Source of the DNA: Macrothele yani
Lineage: Eukaryota; Arthropoda; Arachnida; Araneae; Macrothelidae
Assembly: GCA_039090855.1 (NCBI GenBank)
Contig: CM077016.1
Span: 51,727,436 to 51,791,435 of the forward strand
Reading direction: 5' to 3'
Length of the DNA: 64,000 nt
Positions 31,786 to 42,490 of this stretch are shown in pieces (the stretch's first letter is position 1; each line of letters begins with the position of its first letter). Made by a program: the position numbers and the translations under genes. The notes beneath the pieces were generated by a model. It had not been told where the DNA came from, did not search any database, and saw nothing but the letters and a program-made list of their open reading frames with translations.

Positions 31786-33548
31786 TTTGGTGGCTGCAAA
31801 ACCCCCTCAACTCGTTTATCAAGCATTGTTAATAAATAACGAATACGTCGACAAAATAAGTGCACTTTTGGTGTGGTAGTCGAGTGCTTGTGGAACAGTT
31901 CATGTAAAAAAGATAACTGTGAAACCAATTCCGGCACTTTAGACAGATTTTTCTGAATGCAAGGAATTTTCATGATGCTAGTTCTCTTAGGAACCGCATA
32001 CAGAGAGACTAGTTCGAAATAAGATAATGGCGTAACTGGCACTTCTATATCTGTAAGATATCTATCAAAGTCTTCCGCACACTCTGGATATGGTTCAATA
32101 TCAGAATGTGTCGACGTGGTGCCACTCAGATTATCAGGTATTTCCATGTCAACCTCCTGATAGCTCACACTGGTTTCAGGCTGTTTTAGGGTTGAAGTGG
32201 AAGAGTTGCTTCGTTCAAGACTCGGCGACTGAGAGGGTCCACCAGAACGTGTCGCTTTCGAGCTGGACCTGGTTTGTGGTCGACCTCTCTTTTTCTTAGG
32301 AGATGTCGGGGTCAAAGGTCTCTTACACGTAGTTGTAGAAACTCGTGTTCCCCCCGACGGTGGCAAGGCAGGGTAATCTTCTAATTGATAACCACTATCA
32401 GGTACTTCCACAGAAGGGGATCGCTGAGCTGCAGAGTTATGAATAATAAGACTCTGAAATGTGCTGTCTGTACTCAACATAGCATCATCTACTGATTCCA
32501 GGTTTGGTGTCCGGGCAACTGACGGCTCAGAACAGAATGATGACTCAACAGCTCCAGGATTTGAAGTAGAATTATTCTGCACATTTCTGTGAGGACACGA
32601 GGTCACCCGATGCCCTTCCCCTTTACAATAAAAGCACTGCATTCCTGCAAATAAGTCAAACGTGTATTTTCTTGAGTCTGTAATAACCTCAACGGAGGTA
32701 GGCCTGTCCTTCAGAGCCTGTTCCGTAGGGAAAATCACCCTATACTGACGACGTCCTCCTTGCACATAGGCATAGGGGGTGTTTAAGCCTGCAGCAGAGA
32801 GAAATTTTGTTGTACCTACTACTCTGCCGATGGAACTAAGCGCATCTACTAATAGTTCATCAGGAAGTCCCGAGGGAACGGGTGTCAGAGTGACGGTAAC
32901 AGGGCGCTGAATAGAAGGTGTCGGTTGCAGATGCACAGTACCAATGTCTACACCACATTGAAGAATTTTTTCAACAGCAGCTTTTAGGGTAAAGCGCACT
33001 TCGATTCCCCCACCAAAACGGATGGCTGATTTGATGGATTCTCTGGAAACAACCATTGAAATTGCATCCAGGTACCGAGGGATTGGGGTGTCCTTTAGGG
33101 CAGGAACATAAACAGTGAAAGATAAATTTTCTGAGAAACGCTTACCTAGAACAGAGTCATCCGGAACTTTCAGTCGTAAAACTTTATCCACACGTGTAAT
33201 CGTATATTGAGAGTCTATTGAAGCTGCAGAAGGTACATTCGCAGGACGGACAGCAGTCGCATAGGTGCTGAGAGGGGGTGGGGGTGGGCCATCGGCTCCG
33301 ACCCCTTCATGCACAATTTGTTCCACAACACTTAACACACTTTCCGAAGAATGACAGATCACAGTGGAGGTATCCATTACTGATATATCCTGGGAAGCAG
33401 ACACACTGGTCGTTGATATAGAAGATTCGAGTAGAATAGGCACAGAAGCATCAGACGTCGACTTAGACGCTGAGGTCGTAATCATCTTGACTACTAACAC
33501 AGAACTTAAACTAAAACCTAGTGTTGCGGCTTGCAACACTAAAAACAA
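31782..33548 (-). CDS. LINE ORF1: nucleic-acid-binding protein, 588 aa
   Basis: A complete frame. The N-terminal 100 residues are Ser/Thr-rich. Residues about 215-300 ('VTVTLTPVPSGLPDELLVDA...GRVVGTTKFL...YRVIFPTEQAL') resemble an RRM-like module. A CCHC zinc knuckle follows at about 304-317 ('CFYCKGEGHRVTSC'). A basic stretch near 415-440 contains 'PKKKRGRPQ', like an AT-hook or nuclear signal. ORF1 proteins of this type package LINE RNA and act as chaperones for retrotransposition (family knowledge). The frame is intact and ends in ATGA shared with the ORF2 start, suggesting termination-reinitiation. Confidence 0.85.
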   Translation of the reverse strand: MFLVLQAATLGFSLSSVLVVKMITTSASKSTSDASVPILLESSISTTSVSASQDISVMDTSTVICHSSESVLSVVEQIVHEGVGADGPPPPPLSTYATAVRPANVPSAASIDSQYTITRVDKVLRLKVPDDSVLGKRFSENLSFTVYVPALKDTPIPRYLDAISMVVSRESIKSAIRFGGGIEVRFTLKAAVEKILQCGVDIGTVHLQPTPSIQRPVTVTLTPVPSGLPDELLVDALSSIGRVVGTTKFLSAAGLNTPYAYVQGGRRQYRVIFPTEQALKDRPTSVEVITDSRKYTFDLFAGMQCFYCKGEGHRVTSCPHRNVQNNSTSNPGAVESSFCSEPSVARTPNLESVDDAMLSTDSTFQSLIIHNSAAQRSPSVEVPDSGYQLEDYPALPPSGGTRVSTTTCKRPLTPTSPKKKRGRPQTRSSSKATRSGGPSQSPSLERSNSSTSTLKQPETSVSYQEVDMEIPDNLSGTTSTHSDIEPYPECAEDFDRYLTDIEVPVTPLSYFELVSLYAVPKRTSIMKIPCIQKNLSKVPELVSQLSFLHELFHKHSTTTPKVHLFCRRIRYLLTMLDKRVEGVLQPPK

Positions 33549-33828
33549 AAGAACCCACCTTCAACAGTATGCTTGAAGGCATAGGTACTCTCCTTGAGTA
33601 ACCTTGTAACACTGAAGTGAGTAACTGACCTAGTCACCCACGTCGGTGGAAAATACACCAAAAAAAATAAAAATAATAAAGGCTGTCCCAACGAATTTGT
33701 AGGTTCAACTTAAGCATACAACATTCACAAAACTAAATAACATAAAAAACCTAACAGGAAAACTCCCAAAAACAACTAATATCACTCAAAGTGCAGGAGC
33801 ACAAGTAAACGTGACCGCCCGATCAGAA

Positions 33829-33862
33829 GCCAACGCTTAGACCACTGCGTCACCGGAAAGGC
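33829..33862 (-). mobile_element. SINE-A copy 4, tRNA-like head
   Basis: 'gccaacgcttagaccactgc' then 'gtcaccgg' is the head of the SINE interrupted by the LINE (rest at 26264-26445). Confidence 0.88.
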
Positions 33863-34597
33863 AAACTCAGTCTTCAGGTCCCAACCTGCAGAAGGGTCCG
33901 AACAGGCGCACCTTTTTGAGCTCAAATCTCTATATGTTTAATTTTTTAAATCCCATGTTTCTCTAGAAAAGTACAAAACACAACCGAATAAGCAATTCAA
34001 ATCATGACATTAATACTCAATGGGTTCGATCACATTCTGGCTGTCCCAAAAAGAGCTTGAAGATAGAAATAAATAAAAATAACTCGCTTAATATTAATAA
34101 AACAGTTATGCACCTGTAGAAGGTAGCTCGCAGAACAAAGTAAGAAATACTTTGAAATCAAAGGGGTTGGGGAGGGGATGCAGAATCTAAAAGGCGCCGT
34201 TTAACAAAATACTGGAATGGTAACATAGAAAGCACCTGATGTGGATTAGAGACTATTACAGAGCTCATGCATTCTCGACACTGCTCGCAGTGTTTCGTAA
34301 CCACTATCCGAAGTGGAAACACACTATGGAATCAGTGACTCCGTAGGATATATTGGAATAAATTAAAGAATCAGCTACTTCATTGTTCAATATTGGAATA
34401 AATTATAGTTTTATTTACTTAAATCTGTTTCCAATCCAATGGCAGAGCTGGATATCAGTACGTTTCGTCCCTGCTCATGACTAAGAACGAACTCTACTCC
34501 AAATTTGGCGAAAAGCGAAAAATCTCACGCAGCGTATAAACAATGGATGTACATTAGCTTATCAAAATGTATGGACTGATTCGTTTTCTGAATACGG
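33863..34597. other. No gene seen
   Basis: AT-rich sequence with two similar 'ttggaataaatta' stretches near 34350-34400. No coding or element ends recognised. Confidence 0.45.
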
Positions 34598-36566
34598 CCC
34601 AGGAAAACACAAGTGTTGGGAAACTGCTGGCCACCAGCTGGCAGTGATGGGTCACTGGTGGCTGAAATCTGCCGCTTACGGCACGGTACCGGTCCGTCGG
34701 GGGTAGCGCCTTGAGCTGGCAGCCATTGATGGCCCTGCAGCATCGCGATGAATTGCGGGCCTCCAAGCAAGTGCCACTAGTGGCCCGTAGCTGGCAACCG
34801 AAGCAACTGGAGTGCTCATGCACAGAAGCAATAGGTGCTGTGTCTATCGTGGTACCAGTTAGTTGAAGACGACGCTGTCGCCATCGTGTTATTTTAGTGG
34901 ATGTTAAGGGAGGGGGGGGAGCCATATGTAGAGAACCGAATTAATTTCTTAATGAAATGCCACATCGACTAAGATTACCGTCGGAAGAAAAACGTATAAA
35001 TAATTATTAATGAACTGTAAAAAATAGTTAATTACTTTCATGTATTTATAGAAACTCATTTCGTAGCAAAATTCCTGCACCAACACACAAAGAATCGAGA
35101 ACACAGACAGCCATGAAATACATCCACTCCATTCCCATGAATAACAAGAAATAATTTCTGTATAATCTTTAGTTTCAACATACACTAAACCGCTTGAAAC
35201 AAAAGTCCCGGAAAGACATTAAAAAATCGTTAGTTTGGAAAAAAATAAGAATTATACGAGTACAAAATTTATCAATTATTTGAAAAAAAGAAAAAAAAAA
35301 AAATATGTGGATATAATATAGGCCTACTCATCCATGGGTTGAATACACAAGATTGGAGGAATTCGATGCAAACAATAACGAAAAGTAAAATAAAATATCT
35401 TTCCTCTTTAAAACAAACGCAGCTCCGGACAGCGGAAAGGAAAGATACAACGTTAAAAATGTAACAGAATGGGACAAGAACGGGTAAATATGTTAATTAA
35501 ACAATCGCCTTTCAAGACCACAAAACTTTTTTTTTTTTTGATTGGAGGTTTAACGACCACCGTGAGCAACTCAATGGGCTATAAGCAGTCGCCCGTCCCT
35601 AATTTAGGGTCACTGGCTCCAGGGAAGGGAGAGAGCCAGCACCGTAAGACAAACACAACAACCATGCCTGACGGGATTCGAACCCGGACCACTTACGGAC
35701 GAATGATCAGAGGCCAGCGCCTTAGACCACTGCGCCACCGGGGCGGCACCCAAAACTTTGGAAAAGCCTTTTCATTTCATTTATTTCGGGGTTACATTTG
35801 ACCATGTTACATTTCAAAATCAATTTTATAACATATAACATTAAGAAAAAACAATATATAAATAAAAATAGTTAGTACACTCGTTGAAAATGAGTGAAGT
35901 TCCCTTAAGGTAAATAAAAAACAATCGTTACGTTGAAAAAATAAATTTGTGAATTATATGAAACGCAATTTATGAAAAATGCCTCCCAATATTGTAAAAA
36001 TGTAAAGAGAACCCTTCGTTTCACATCGCGCAGGAAAGAGGCTCACCTTCAAACAGAGACTTACGCGTGGCAAACCATTGTAGTGGCTAGATCACCAGCT
36101 TTGCAAGTAGACTGTTGTTGGTTCGTTTCCAGCCAGATCTAAGTGGGCATTTTCCAGGACCTGTTATGATTTACCCATCGCCGTTCCGTCATGCGAAAGT
36201 TTCGAAAAAGAAAAGTAGTTGCCATTGGGAAACTGCGGTTGTCATTTTTTTTTTTTTTTTTTTTTACGGCTACTACTGGGAAATTGGCAGACAAGATTCA
36301 GCAAGCCATCAGTTACGTCAGGTGATTGCTGGCTGCCACTGCAGGGAAACTAACGGACCACGCTAGGCTAACCACCATTTATGGCACGTGCTTGCAGGGC
36401 TACTTAAGGGCCGCTTGTGGCAGCCACTGCCTGTGATGGATAGCTGATGACCGTGTTCTAGCATATGACAACTGATGAGGTGCCAACTGTTGGCCATGTG
36501 CTGGCCTGAACTGCTGGCAGCCAGTGCTGGCTCGATTACTGGCCCAGCAACACTGTTTTTGCTGGG
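34598..36566. mobile_element. Foldback element (CCCAGCAAAAACA ends), copy 1
   Basis: The left end is cccaggaaaacaca and the right end tgtttttgctggg, followed inward by ~250-bp GC-rich zones full of 'ctggc/tggcc' words (e.g. 'aaactgctggccacc', 'gctgaaatctgccgct'). The middle is AT-rich and non-coding and carries a SINE-A (35528-35748). No transposase, so it is non-autonomous. Length 1.97 kb. Confidence 0.82.
35528..35748 (-). mobile_element. SINE-A copy 5 inside foldback copy 1
   Basis: Poly-T, body, B box and head 'gcgccaccggggcggc'. 'caaaacttt' at both sides is the target duplication. Confidence 0.9.
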
Positions 36567-36761
36567 TGGCATCGTTTTTGCCTTTAGCTAACCTACAGCC
36601 AGGAATTTACAAACGATGATTTGTCTCAGATGAGATTTATTACCTTGAATGGGCAAATTATTATATACACCCTATAATAATATGCGAAATAGAATCATCG
36701 CGTCCAGTCACGTGTGACGCTCAAATTGTCAATGCCAATTAATACCACAGGTCTCTACGTA

Positions 36762-36989
36762 TTGGATAGCCTAGTGGTCAACGTTCGTGAAACCTCAGGT
36801 GTGATTCCATCCAGGTACGAACCACTAAATGTCCGCCGTGCGTCGGATGGGCACGTTAAGCCGCCGGACCCTAGGTACTGGCCCCTCAGTAATAAATAAG
36901 AGCGTCTTCCTCCCCTTTCTACCTCGCTTCCGTGTCACTTTCCGATCGGGCACTCCAGCCCAAATCTCCTGGCTTCCTGTTTCTAAGGG
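36762..36989 (+). mobile_element. SINE-C fragment
   Basis: Head 'atagcctagtggtcaacgttcgtga' with a weak B box ('caggtacgaacc'), then 'ccgtgcgtcggatgggcacgttaag' and 'atcgggcactccagcccaaatct'. It belongs with the copies at 44455 and 60083. It ends in a local triplication. Confidence 0.82.
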
Positions 36990-37044
36990 CTTCGACGTCC
37001 TATCGCTGAGGCTTCGACGTCCTATCGCTGAGGCTTCGAAATCC
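36990..37044 (+). repeat. ~22-bp tandem triplication at a junction
   Basis: 'gcttcgacgtcctatcgctgag' occurs twice and once more in altered form ('gcttcgaaatcccctatcgctga'). It is transposon-derived (matches 'tagaggacgtcgaaat' of family F inverted) and sits exactly between a SINE-C and a family F fragment. Confidence 0.8.
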
Positions 37045-37391
37045 CCTATCGCTGATTTTCTTTGGTCTGCAGGTACGTTTTGCTGCTTTATGCACACCAT
37101 GTGCCTTCCACTTATTCAGTACATCCAAAACAGTTGACTTAGGTATGTTTAAAAGCCTCTCGGTTTCTCATATGGACAACCCATTAATATAACACCCAAC
37201 AATCTTTCCTTTCTCAAAGACAGTTCTCTCCCGCCGGAACATTTTTACTCAACCTCACAGTGCGATATTATCGCGGTCAGCTGCAGGCTTGTTTTTATAC
37301 CGTTTGCAGTTGTGCCGCGCATCTTAACAGCGCAGCGGATCCGTTCATTTGAATTTCAAGGGGGTGTCCGGTGACTTTTGTCAATATAATG
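37045..37391 (-). mobile_element. 5' end fragment of a family F Tc1 element
   Basis: The right edge '..GTGACTTTTGTCAATATAATG' is the inverted end, TA-flanked. Inside, the minus strand shows the 5'UTR and N-terminal part seen at 17793-18100 ('GTGTGCATAAAGCAGCAAAA'). Confidence 0.82.
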
Positions 37392-37973
37392 TATATTCCC
37401 AACCTCCTCTCGTGATAAACGGCTGAGACGGAATCGTAGGTTTCCGGGGCAGCCAGCAAACCATGCTTGGACGAGCTCACTGTAGAAGAAGGAATTCTTA
37501 TTAATTCCAGACAATGTGAGAAAGAAGCATCGCACATTATTTTCGAGACTCACGGTCAGCATACTTATTTTTACGTTAGAGCGCCAACGTGCAAGTACAA
37601 CACTTTTTTCGATGGTGAATTTTTCGGACCATGGGCGTACTGATAGCCCCCGCAACACCCGTGGTGCGGGGAGGGGGGTGGCTCACGGTTAAGAGGTTCT
37701 CTAGCCTCAGGAGAAGGATTTTTCAAAAAAAATTGCGGGAACTTCATATGAAACTGGTTAAAGGAAAAGCCAGGAATTTTAGATGGCAGCTTTGAATGAA
37801 GTATTTAAAAGAAAAGAGATTTTTGGTATTTTTTTTCCCTAGTAAATAAGAAATCTTCAAGAAATAATTTTCGCTTTAGTTTATAAAAATTGGGTAACGA
37901 GAGAGAAAGCAGCTATTCCGGAGGACTTGTGGGCCCCCTTTTCACTTCCATAGCAATAGTTCCTATACATGTA
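37392..37973. other. No gene; GC hairpin at 37650
   Basis: 'ccccgcaacacccgtggtgcgggg' (about 37648-37671) can fold. The remainder has no recognisable gene. Confidence 0.45.
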
Positions 37974-38768
37974 TTGCGGGGACCGGAAGGTAATGTCGTT
38001 TTTAGAAAAGAAGAGAAACACTGTAACAGGAGAAATTGATTTCTTAATCAATTACATAATCGCCATCATTATCGATCACACTTGCCCATCGTGAAACCTA
38101 ACTTTTAATGCCGTCTATATAAAAAGACGTTGGCTGTTATGCAAAGAAGTCCGAGAGCCCCGTTTGACATCATCAATATTGTGGAATCTTTTCGCATTAA
38201 GAGAGTGCTGCAGAGATCTGAACAAATGGTAATCAGATGGTGCAATGTCAGGGGAATAAGGGGGATGGGGTAGAATTTCCCAGCCATAATCTTTGATCGT
38301 CTGCTGGGTCCATCTCGCCGTGTGAAGTCTCTCGTTGTGATGCTGGAGAATGACACCTTTTCTGTTGCCCAGTGCTGGATGTTTTACAGAAAAAGCTTGC
38401 TTCTAACGATCCAGTTGTTGATAATAGAGGTCTGCCGTTAAGGTCTATCCGGGTTCCAAGAGCTCAAAGTGAGCTATGCCAGCGGTAGTCTACCAAACAC
38501 AGAGGAAAACCTGGAGAAAGCCAGTGGTTTTTGCGCTTGTTGTTCACGTAAAGAACCCACTATTTTCATCTCCAGTGACAATTCGATGAAGAAATGGATC
38601 CCTTTCCTGTCGGCTGAGCAAAGAGTTGCAGATGGTGGAACGCTGGGCTTTGTTGTCAGGTGAAAGTTGGTGTGGGACGCAAACTCCTTGTCTATAGACC
38701 TGTCCTACGTTGCAGGTGCTTTTGAACAGTAGACCTTGATGCATTAAGATGTTGGGATAGTTCATCAA
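37974..38768 (-). mobile_element. Mariner (DD34D type) 3' part, joined to a Tc1 5' part
   Basis: The left edge 'TA TTGCGGGGACCGGAAGGTAA' is a mariner-like inverted end. Minus-strand reading gives 'DELSQHLNASRSTVQ', 'VCVPHQLSPDNKAQR', first Asp in 'IVTGDEN', 'QRETSHGEMDP', 'LSDFFA.QPTSFYIDGI' and 'SVIDNDGDYVID' across several frames. Its 5' end is missing: at about 38768 it joins Tc1 sequence in the same orientation. Confidence 0.8.
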
Positions 38769-39062
38769 TGGATTAAGATGGTCTGTAATATGCTGCACTG
38801 TTGCCCTTCTGTTGTCTGTTACCAATCTGGACACTCTCCGTCCCGCCCGAGCAGTCACTTGTCGCTGACGACCAGACGTTGCTCGTGGAGATCCAGTCTT
38901 TTGGCTGACAGTCCAGTCTTTAAACACTTTAACAACAGCTGATCTGGAACATTTCACGAATGCGGCGGTTTCGGCGATACTCGCTCCATGGCTCCGAGCT
39001 CCTACAATCATCCCACGTTGAAAGTCCGTCAAATCGCATTTTTTACCCATCTCGTCACCCAA
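38544..39062 (-). pseudogene. Chimeric Tc1/mariner transposase frame, 172 aa
   Basis: The first ~98 residues are a Tc1-type DNA-binding domain ('MGKKCDLTDFQRGMIVGARS', 'ETAAFVKCSRSAVVKVFKDW', 'RVSRLVTDNRRATVQHITDH'). The frame crosses into mariner DNA, at first out of the mariner frame, then in frame from 'VYRQGVCVPHQLSPDN' to 'IVTGDENSGFF', and stops shortly after the first catalytic Asp. It could encode a DNA-binding fragment but not an active transposase. No evidence of expression can be seen. Confidence 0.7.
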
Positions 39063-39197
39063 AAATCACCTCGACTACTGTCGCAAGCACTAAGCTTTGC
39101 CTTTTTATACTAGCCTCGCCCTCTGCGGCAACAGCGTGCAGCCATAGCTCATTTGCTTAAAACTGTCAGGTGGTCATAATAAAGTGGCCACTCAGTG
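38769..39197 (-). mobile_element. 5' part of a Tc1-type element
   Basis: The right edge '..GTGGCCACTCAGTG' followed by TA is the inverted end (CACTGAGTGGCCACTTTATT inward), close to the end of the satellite-parent family (CACTGAGTGATCACTGAATT). It contains the N-terminal transposase part. Confidence 0.85.
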
Positions 39198-39515
39198 TAT
39201 ATTACACTTCTTTGCCCATAACAACGCATCCTTCAGAATATAATGAGCTAAACGGTGTTCTTCGCTGAAACAAAAAAACCAGACTTGTGTCATTTTTTTT
39301 TTTTTGTAACAGAGTCAAAGGAAAAGACTTTTACTATGTGTGCAAAACATTGTAACGTTATGTTAAGTGTTTTTTTTTTTTTATTATTCAAGAGTAAATA
39401 ATTTCAGTAATTTTACTCTTTTGGTGATAGAATTCTTAATTGTTACTTTTTAATTTGCTTACTTATGTTCTGTATTTTCGTATAAATTGGAAAAGGGCGT
39501 TAATCACGGTCACAC

Positions 39516-40262
39516 CAGAGGCGTAACTACCAACCCGCGGCTGCGGGGGTGGAGGCAGGGCGCTGGTAACGAAGGGGCGCACTGCAGCTTCCAGTTATAA
39601 TTTTATGAAAAAATTCGAACACGCACAATAATTAACCCAAAGACTCATCTTTTGCTTTAAGGCATTTTAACTAGGCATTTGTTTAGCAGCTTTACCTAAA
39701 CAAATGCCTAGTTTATCTTCTAAGACACCTGAATGTCCTACCGATTGAAAGTGTGACTTCGGGTTGTAATACGATTGCTCTGCAATGGGTTGTAAATAAT
39801 ACGATCGCTCTCCAATCGCCCTCTCTCTGCGCTGCTGAGGAAAAACGCGAAGCTACAGTGAGATTCCCCGTGGAGGATGTGGGAAAACAGACAGTTACCT
39901 AGGATTACGTGCACGACAGGCGTCAGCATTTATTCACAGCAGCCGCAGATATGCGATCTGTAAGAGGGTGATTTCTTCAAGTAATTTATTTTAGTTTTGG
40001 ATAAAGCAATTACACGTATGTCAATATATATTACTTAAAAAGTTAAAACTGCAGGGCACTAGGTACCACCATTACTTTTGCAGATACTCTCCCTGACTTC
40101 CTAATCCCCCCCCCTTCCAGCCACCACCACACACACACCACGAAAAATACATCCTCCATCGTGTTCGAAATCGTGGGGAAATTACTGTGCATAGGGGTGC
40201 TGAAGTAAATCTTGCGGAAAGGGCGGGGGGGGGGGGGGCACGTCGTGCTTGTTACGCCACTA
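39516..40262. mobile_element. hAT-type non-autonomous element with 8-bp target duplication
   Basis: GGTCACAC occurs at 39508-39515 and 40263-40270. Inside, CAGAGGCGTAACTAC and TAGTGGCGTAAC(AAG) form short imperfect inverted ends of hAT type. No transposase. It contains a perfect 17-bp hairpin (39669-39713) and a run of about 15 G near the right end. Confidence 0.8.
39669..39713. repeat. Perfect 17-bp stem hairpin inside the hAT MITE
   Basis: 'aactaggcatttgttta' (39669-39685) pairs with its exact reverse complement at 39697-39713 around an 11-nt loop. Confidence 0.9.
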
Positions 40263-40270
40263 GGTCACAC

Positions 40271-40711
40271 GGCCGATACGTGTTTAATATGTGTGATGAT
40301 GAGGCATTTCAAAGAGGCTGGCCTTAATTCGCTAAAAGAATAACATACTGTATTTGCATGTTATCATTAACTTTGGCGTAAGTGTATTGTAATACTTTGT
40401 AATATTGGTATAAAACTAAGTAATCATTGTAATCACAACATACACACATTTGTGTTACACGCAATAAAGTATAACACTTTTGTTTTTACGAAAAATACCT
40501 ATAGGTTTCAAAGAATTTGAATTACAGGACACCCGTAAAATCTAATGTGATCTGGAATGTAACAATTGCAGTAACTGAAAGCAAATGCATTTTCGTGAAA
40601 GGGGCCTCTAAGGTATTTTTTCCGGAAAGGGGCGGGGGAGTTTTTCAGATAAGCCACTGTTCCGGAATTACGTCTCCTCGCCCGCGCGGAGACAGTCTCC
40701 CTACTGAACTG
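40271..40711. other. No gene seen
   Basis: AT-rich, with a short GC-richer end ('cctcgcccgcgcggagacag'). Nothing recognised. Confidence 0.4.
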
Positions 40712-40936
40712 AGCCGCCCCGGTGGCGCAGTGGTCTAAGGCGATGGCCTCTGATCATTCGTCCGAAAGGGGTCCGGGTTCGAATCCCGGTGAGGCATGGA
40801 TGTTGTGTTTGTCTTACGGCACTGGCTCTCTCCCTTCCCTGGAACCAGTGACCCTAAATTAGGGACGGGCGACTGCTTATGGCCCATTGAGTTGCTCACG
40901 GTGGTCGTTAAACCTCGAATTAAAAAAAAAAAAAAA
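40712..40936 (+). mobile_element. SINE-A copy 6
   Basis: A very well-preserved copy: A box 'ggtggcgcagtgg', B box 'gggttcgaatcccgg', body and A-tail. 'actgaactg' flanks it (about 40703-40711 and 40937-40945). Seven bases beyond its duplicated flank begins a second SINE-A in opposite orientation. Confidence 0.94.
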
Positions 40937-40953
40937 CTGAACTGCACCGACTT

Positions 40954-41171
40954 TTTTTTTTTTTGATTGGAGGTTTAACGACCACCGTGAGCAACTCAAT
41001 GGGCTATAAGCAGTCGCCCGTCCCTAATTTAGGGTCACTGGTTCCAGGGAAGGGAGAGAACCAGTGCCGTAAGACAAACACAACATCCATGCCTCACCGG
41101 GATTCGAACCCGGACTCCTTACGGACGAATGATCAGAGGCCATCGCTTAGACCACTGCGCCACCGGGGCGG
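40954..41171 (-). mobile_element. SINE-A copy 7
   Basis: Complete from poly-T to head. 'ctgcaccgactt' is present on both sides (about 40943-40954 and 41172-41183). Confidence 0.94.
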
Positions 41172-41345
41172 CCTGCACCGACTTCGGCTTATCGCTGCAA
41201 CTTGTTGTTTGACTCTTTAAAAACTCAGTCGTACGTCATAAGGTTCACAGTCAAAAAATCAAGTGGTTTTCCTTGCTCTCCAAAGGTTCAGAAAAATAAA
41301 TAAATAAAAGGCGAATCCGTCCTTTTAGGTAGAAAACGAAAACTA

Positions 41346-42168
41346 CCCAGCAAAAACACAAGTGCTGGGAAACTGCTGGCCACCAGCTGGCAGCGATGGG
41401 TTACTGCTGGCCGAAATCTGCCGCTTACGGCCCGGTAGTGGTCCGTTGGTACAATTTTTTTCTACCCTTACGAAGCTGAAGTAAATCTTGCGGAAAGGGC
41501 GGGGGGCTCATCAATTACATGAATCTGACTTTTATGAAAAATACCTCGTAATATTATAAAATGAAAGAGGGAAGCATTCGATTACACATTGCATACCAAA
41601 CAGACAGCTTTAAGCATATGCTCGAGCGTGGCAAATTAGTCCGGTCGGTAGAGAGCCCAACGGCCCAGGTTCAAATCTACTCAGATACAAACGGGTGTTT
41701 TCCGATCTGTTGAGAAAATTTCCCCAGCGCAGTGCGTTAATTCACAAGCTTCGTAAGGGTAGAAAAAAAAAATTGTAGCTTTGAGAAACTGCGGTTATCT
41801 TTGCGTTTTTTTTTTTTATTATTATTATTATTATGGCTACTACTGGGAAATTGGCGGACAAGATTCGGCAAGCCACCAGTTACGTCACGTGGTTGCCGGC
41901 TGCCACTAACGGCACACTAGCGGACCACATTAGGCTAGCCATCATTTCTGGCACGTGCTTTCAGGGCCACTGAAGGGCCACTTGTGGCAGCTACTGCCTG
42001 TGATGGACCACTGATGGCCCTGTTGTGACATATGACAACTGATGGGGTGCCAACTGTTGGCCAGCTGTTGGCCTGAACTGCTGGCCCTTCTGTTGGCCGC
42101 CCGGACATTTTATTGACGGTTCGGCAGCGGCAACATAGTGCTGGGCCAGCAAGACTGTTTTTGCTGGG
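41346..42168. mobile_element. Foldback element, copy 2 (internally deleted)
   Basis: It starts TA-CCCAGCAAAAACACAAGTG and ends CTGTTTTTGCTGGG. It has the same GC-rich subterminal words as copies 1 and 3 but a much shorter middle. 'acaatttttttctaccctta' (near 41450) is the inverse of sequence at 41750-41776, and 'gaagtaaatcttgcggaaag' (41471) also occurs in the hAT MITE at 40202, indicating internal rearrangement. A tRNA-like SINE-D piece lies at 41636-41700. Confidence 0.85.
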
Positions 42169-42490
42169 TTATAAACGAAACTTTTCATCTGACGAATAAC
42201 GTATAACTGAAGAAAATGAACGTTATCAGATATAGGAGTCTGCCGGGACTGCAAGAAATTAACGTATAAATGATAAAAACCTATAGTCCGTGCTCTACTG
42301 TCAGGGGCGTATTGGGTCCACGAAAGCAGGCCGGGAATTTTAGCCCTGTGGTCCACTTCAGAAACTTACGACCAAAAGGGATAACGTAACAAGAGCGGTT
42401 CCAGGAGAGAGATTGTTTGCGTGAAGAGAGAGTGAGACAAGAAAAGCTAGGTGCAACCTTCCACGATTAAGTCAAAGACAAGAATAATTA
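42169..42490. other. No gene seen
   Basis: Between the foldback element and the pogo-like element; no recognisable feature. Confidence 0.4.

Larger units (their letters stand above)
26446..33820 (-). mobile_element. Tx1/L1-type LINE, essentially full length (7.4 kb)
   Basis: A two-ORF non-LTR retrotransposon in reverse orientation. It has a short 5'UTR (33549-33820), ORF1, ORF2 and a 1.5-kb A-rich 3'UTR (26446-27965) ending with AATAAA about 13 nt before its 3' edge. It sits inside a SINE-A with 8-bp target duplication GATCAGAA, showing target-primed integration. Confidence 0.9.
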
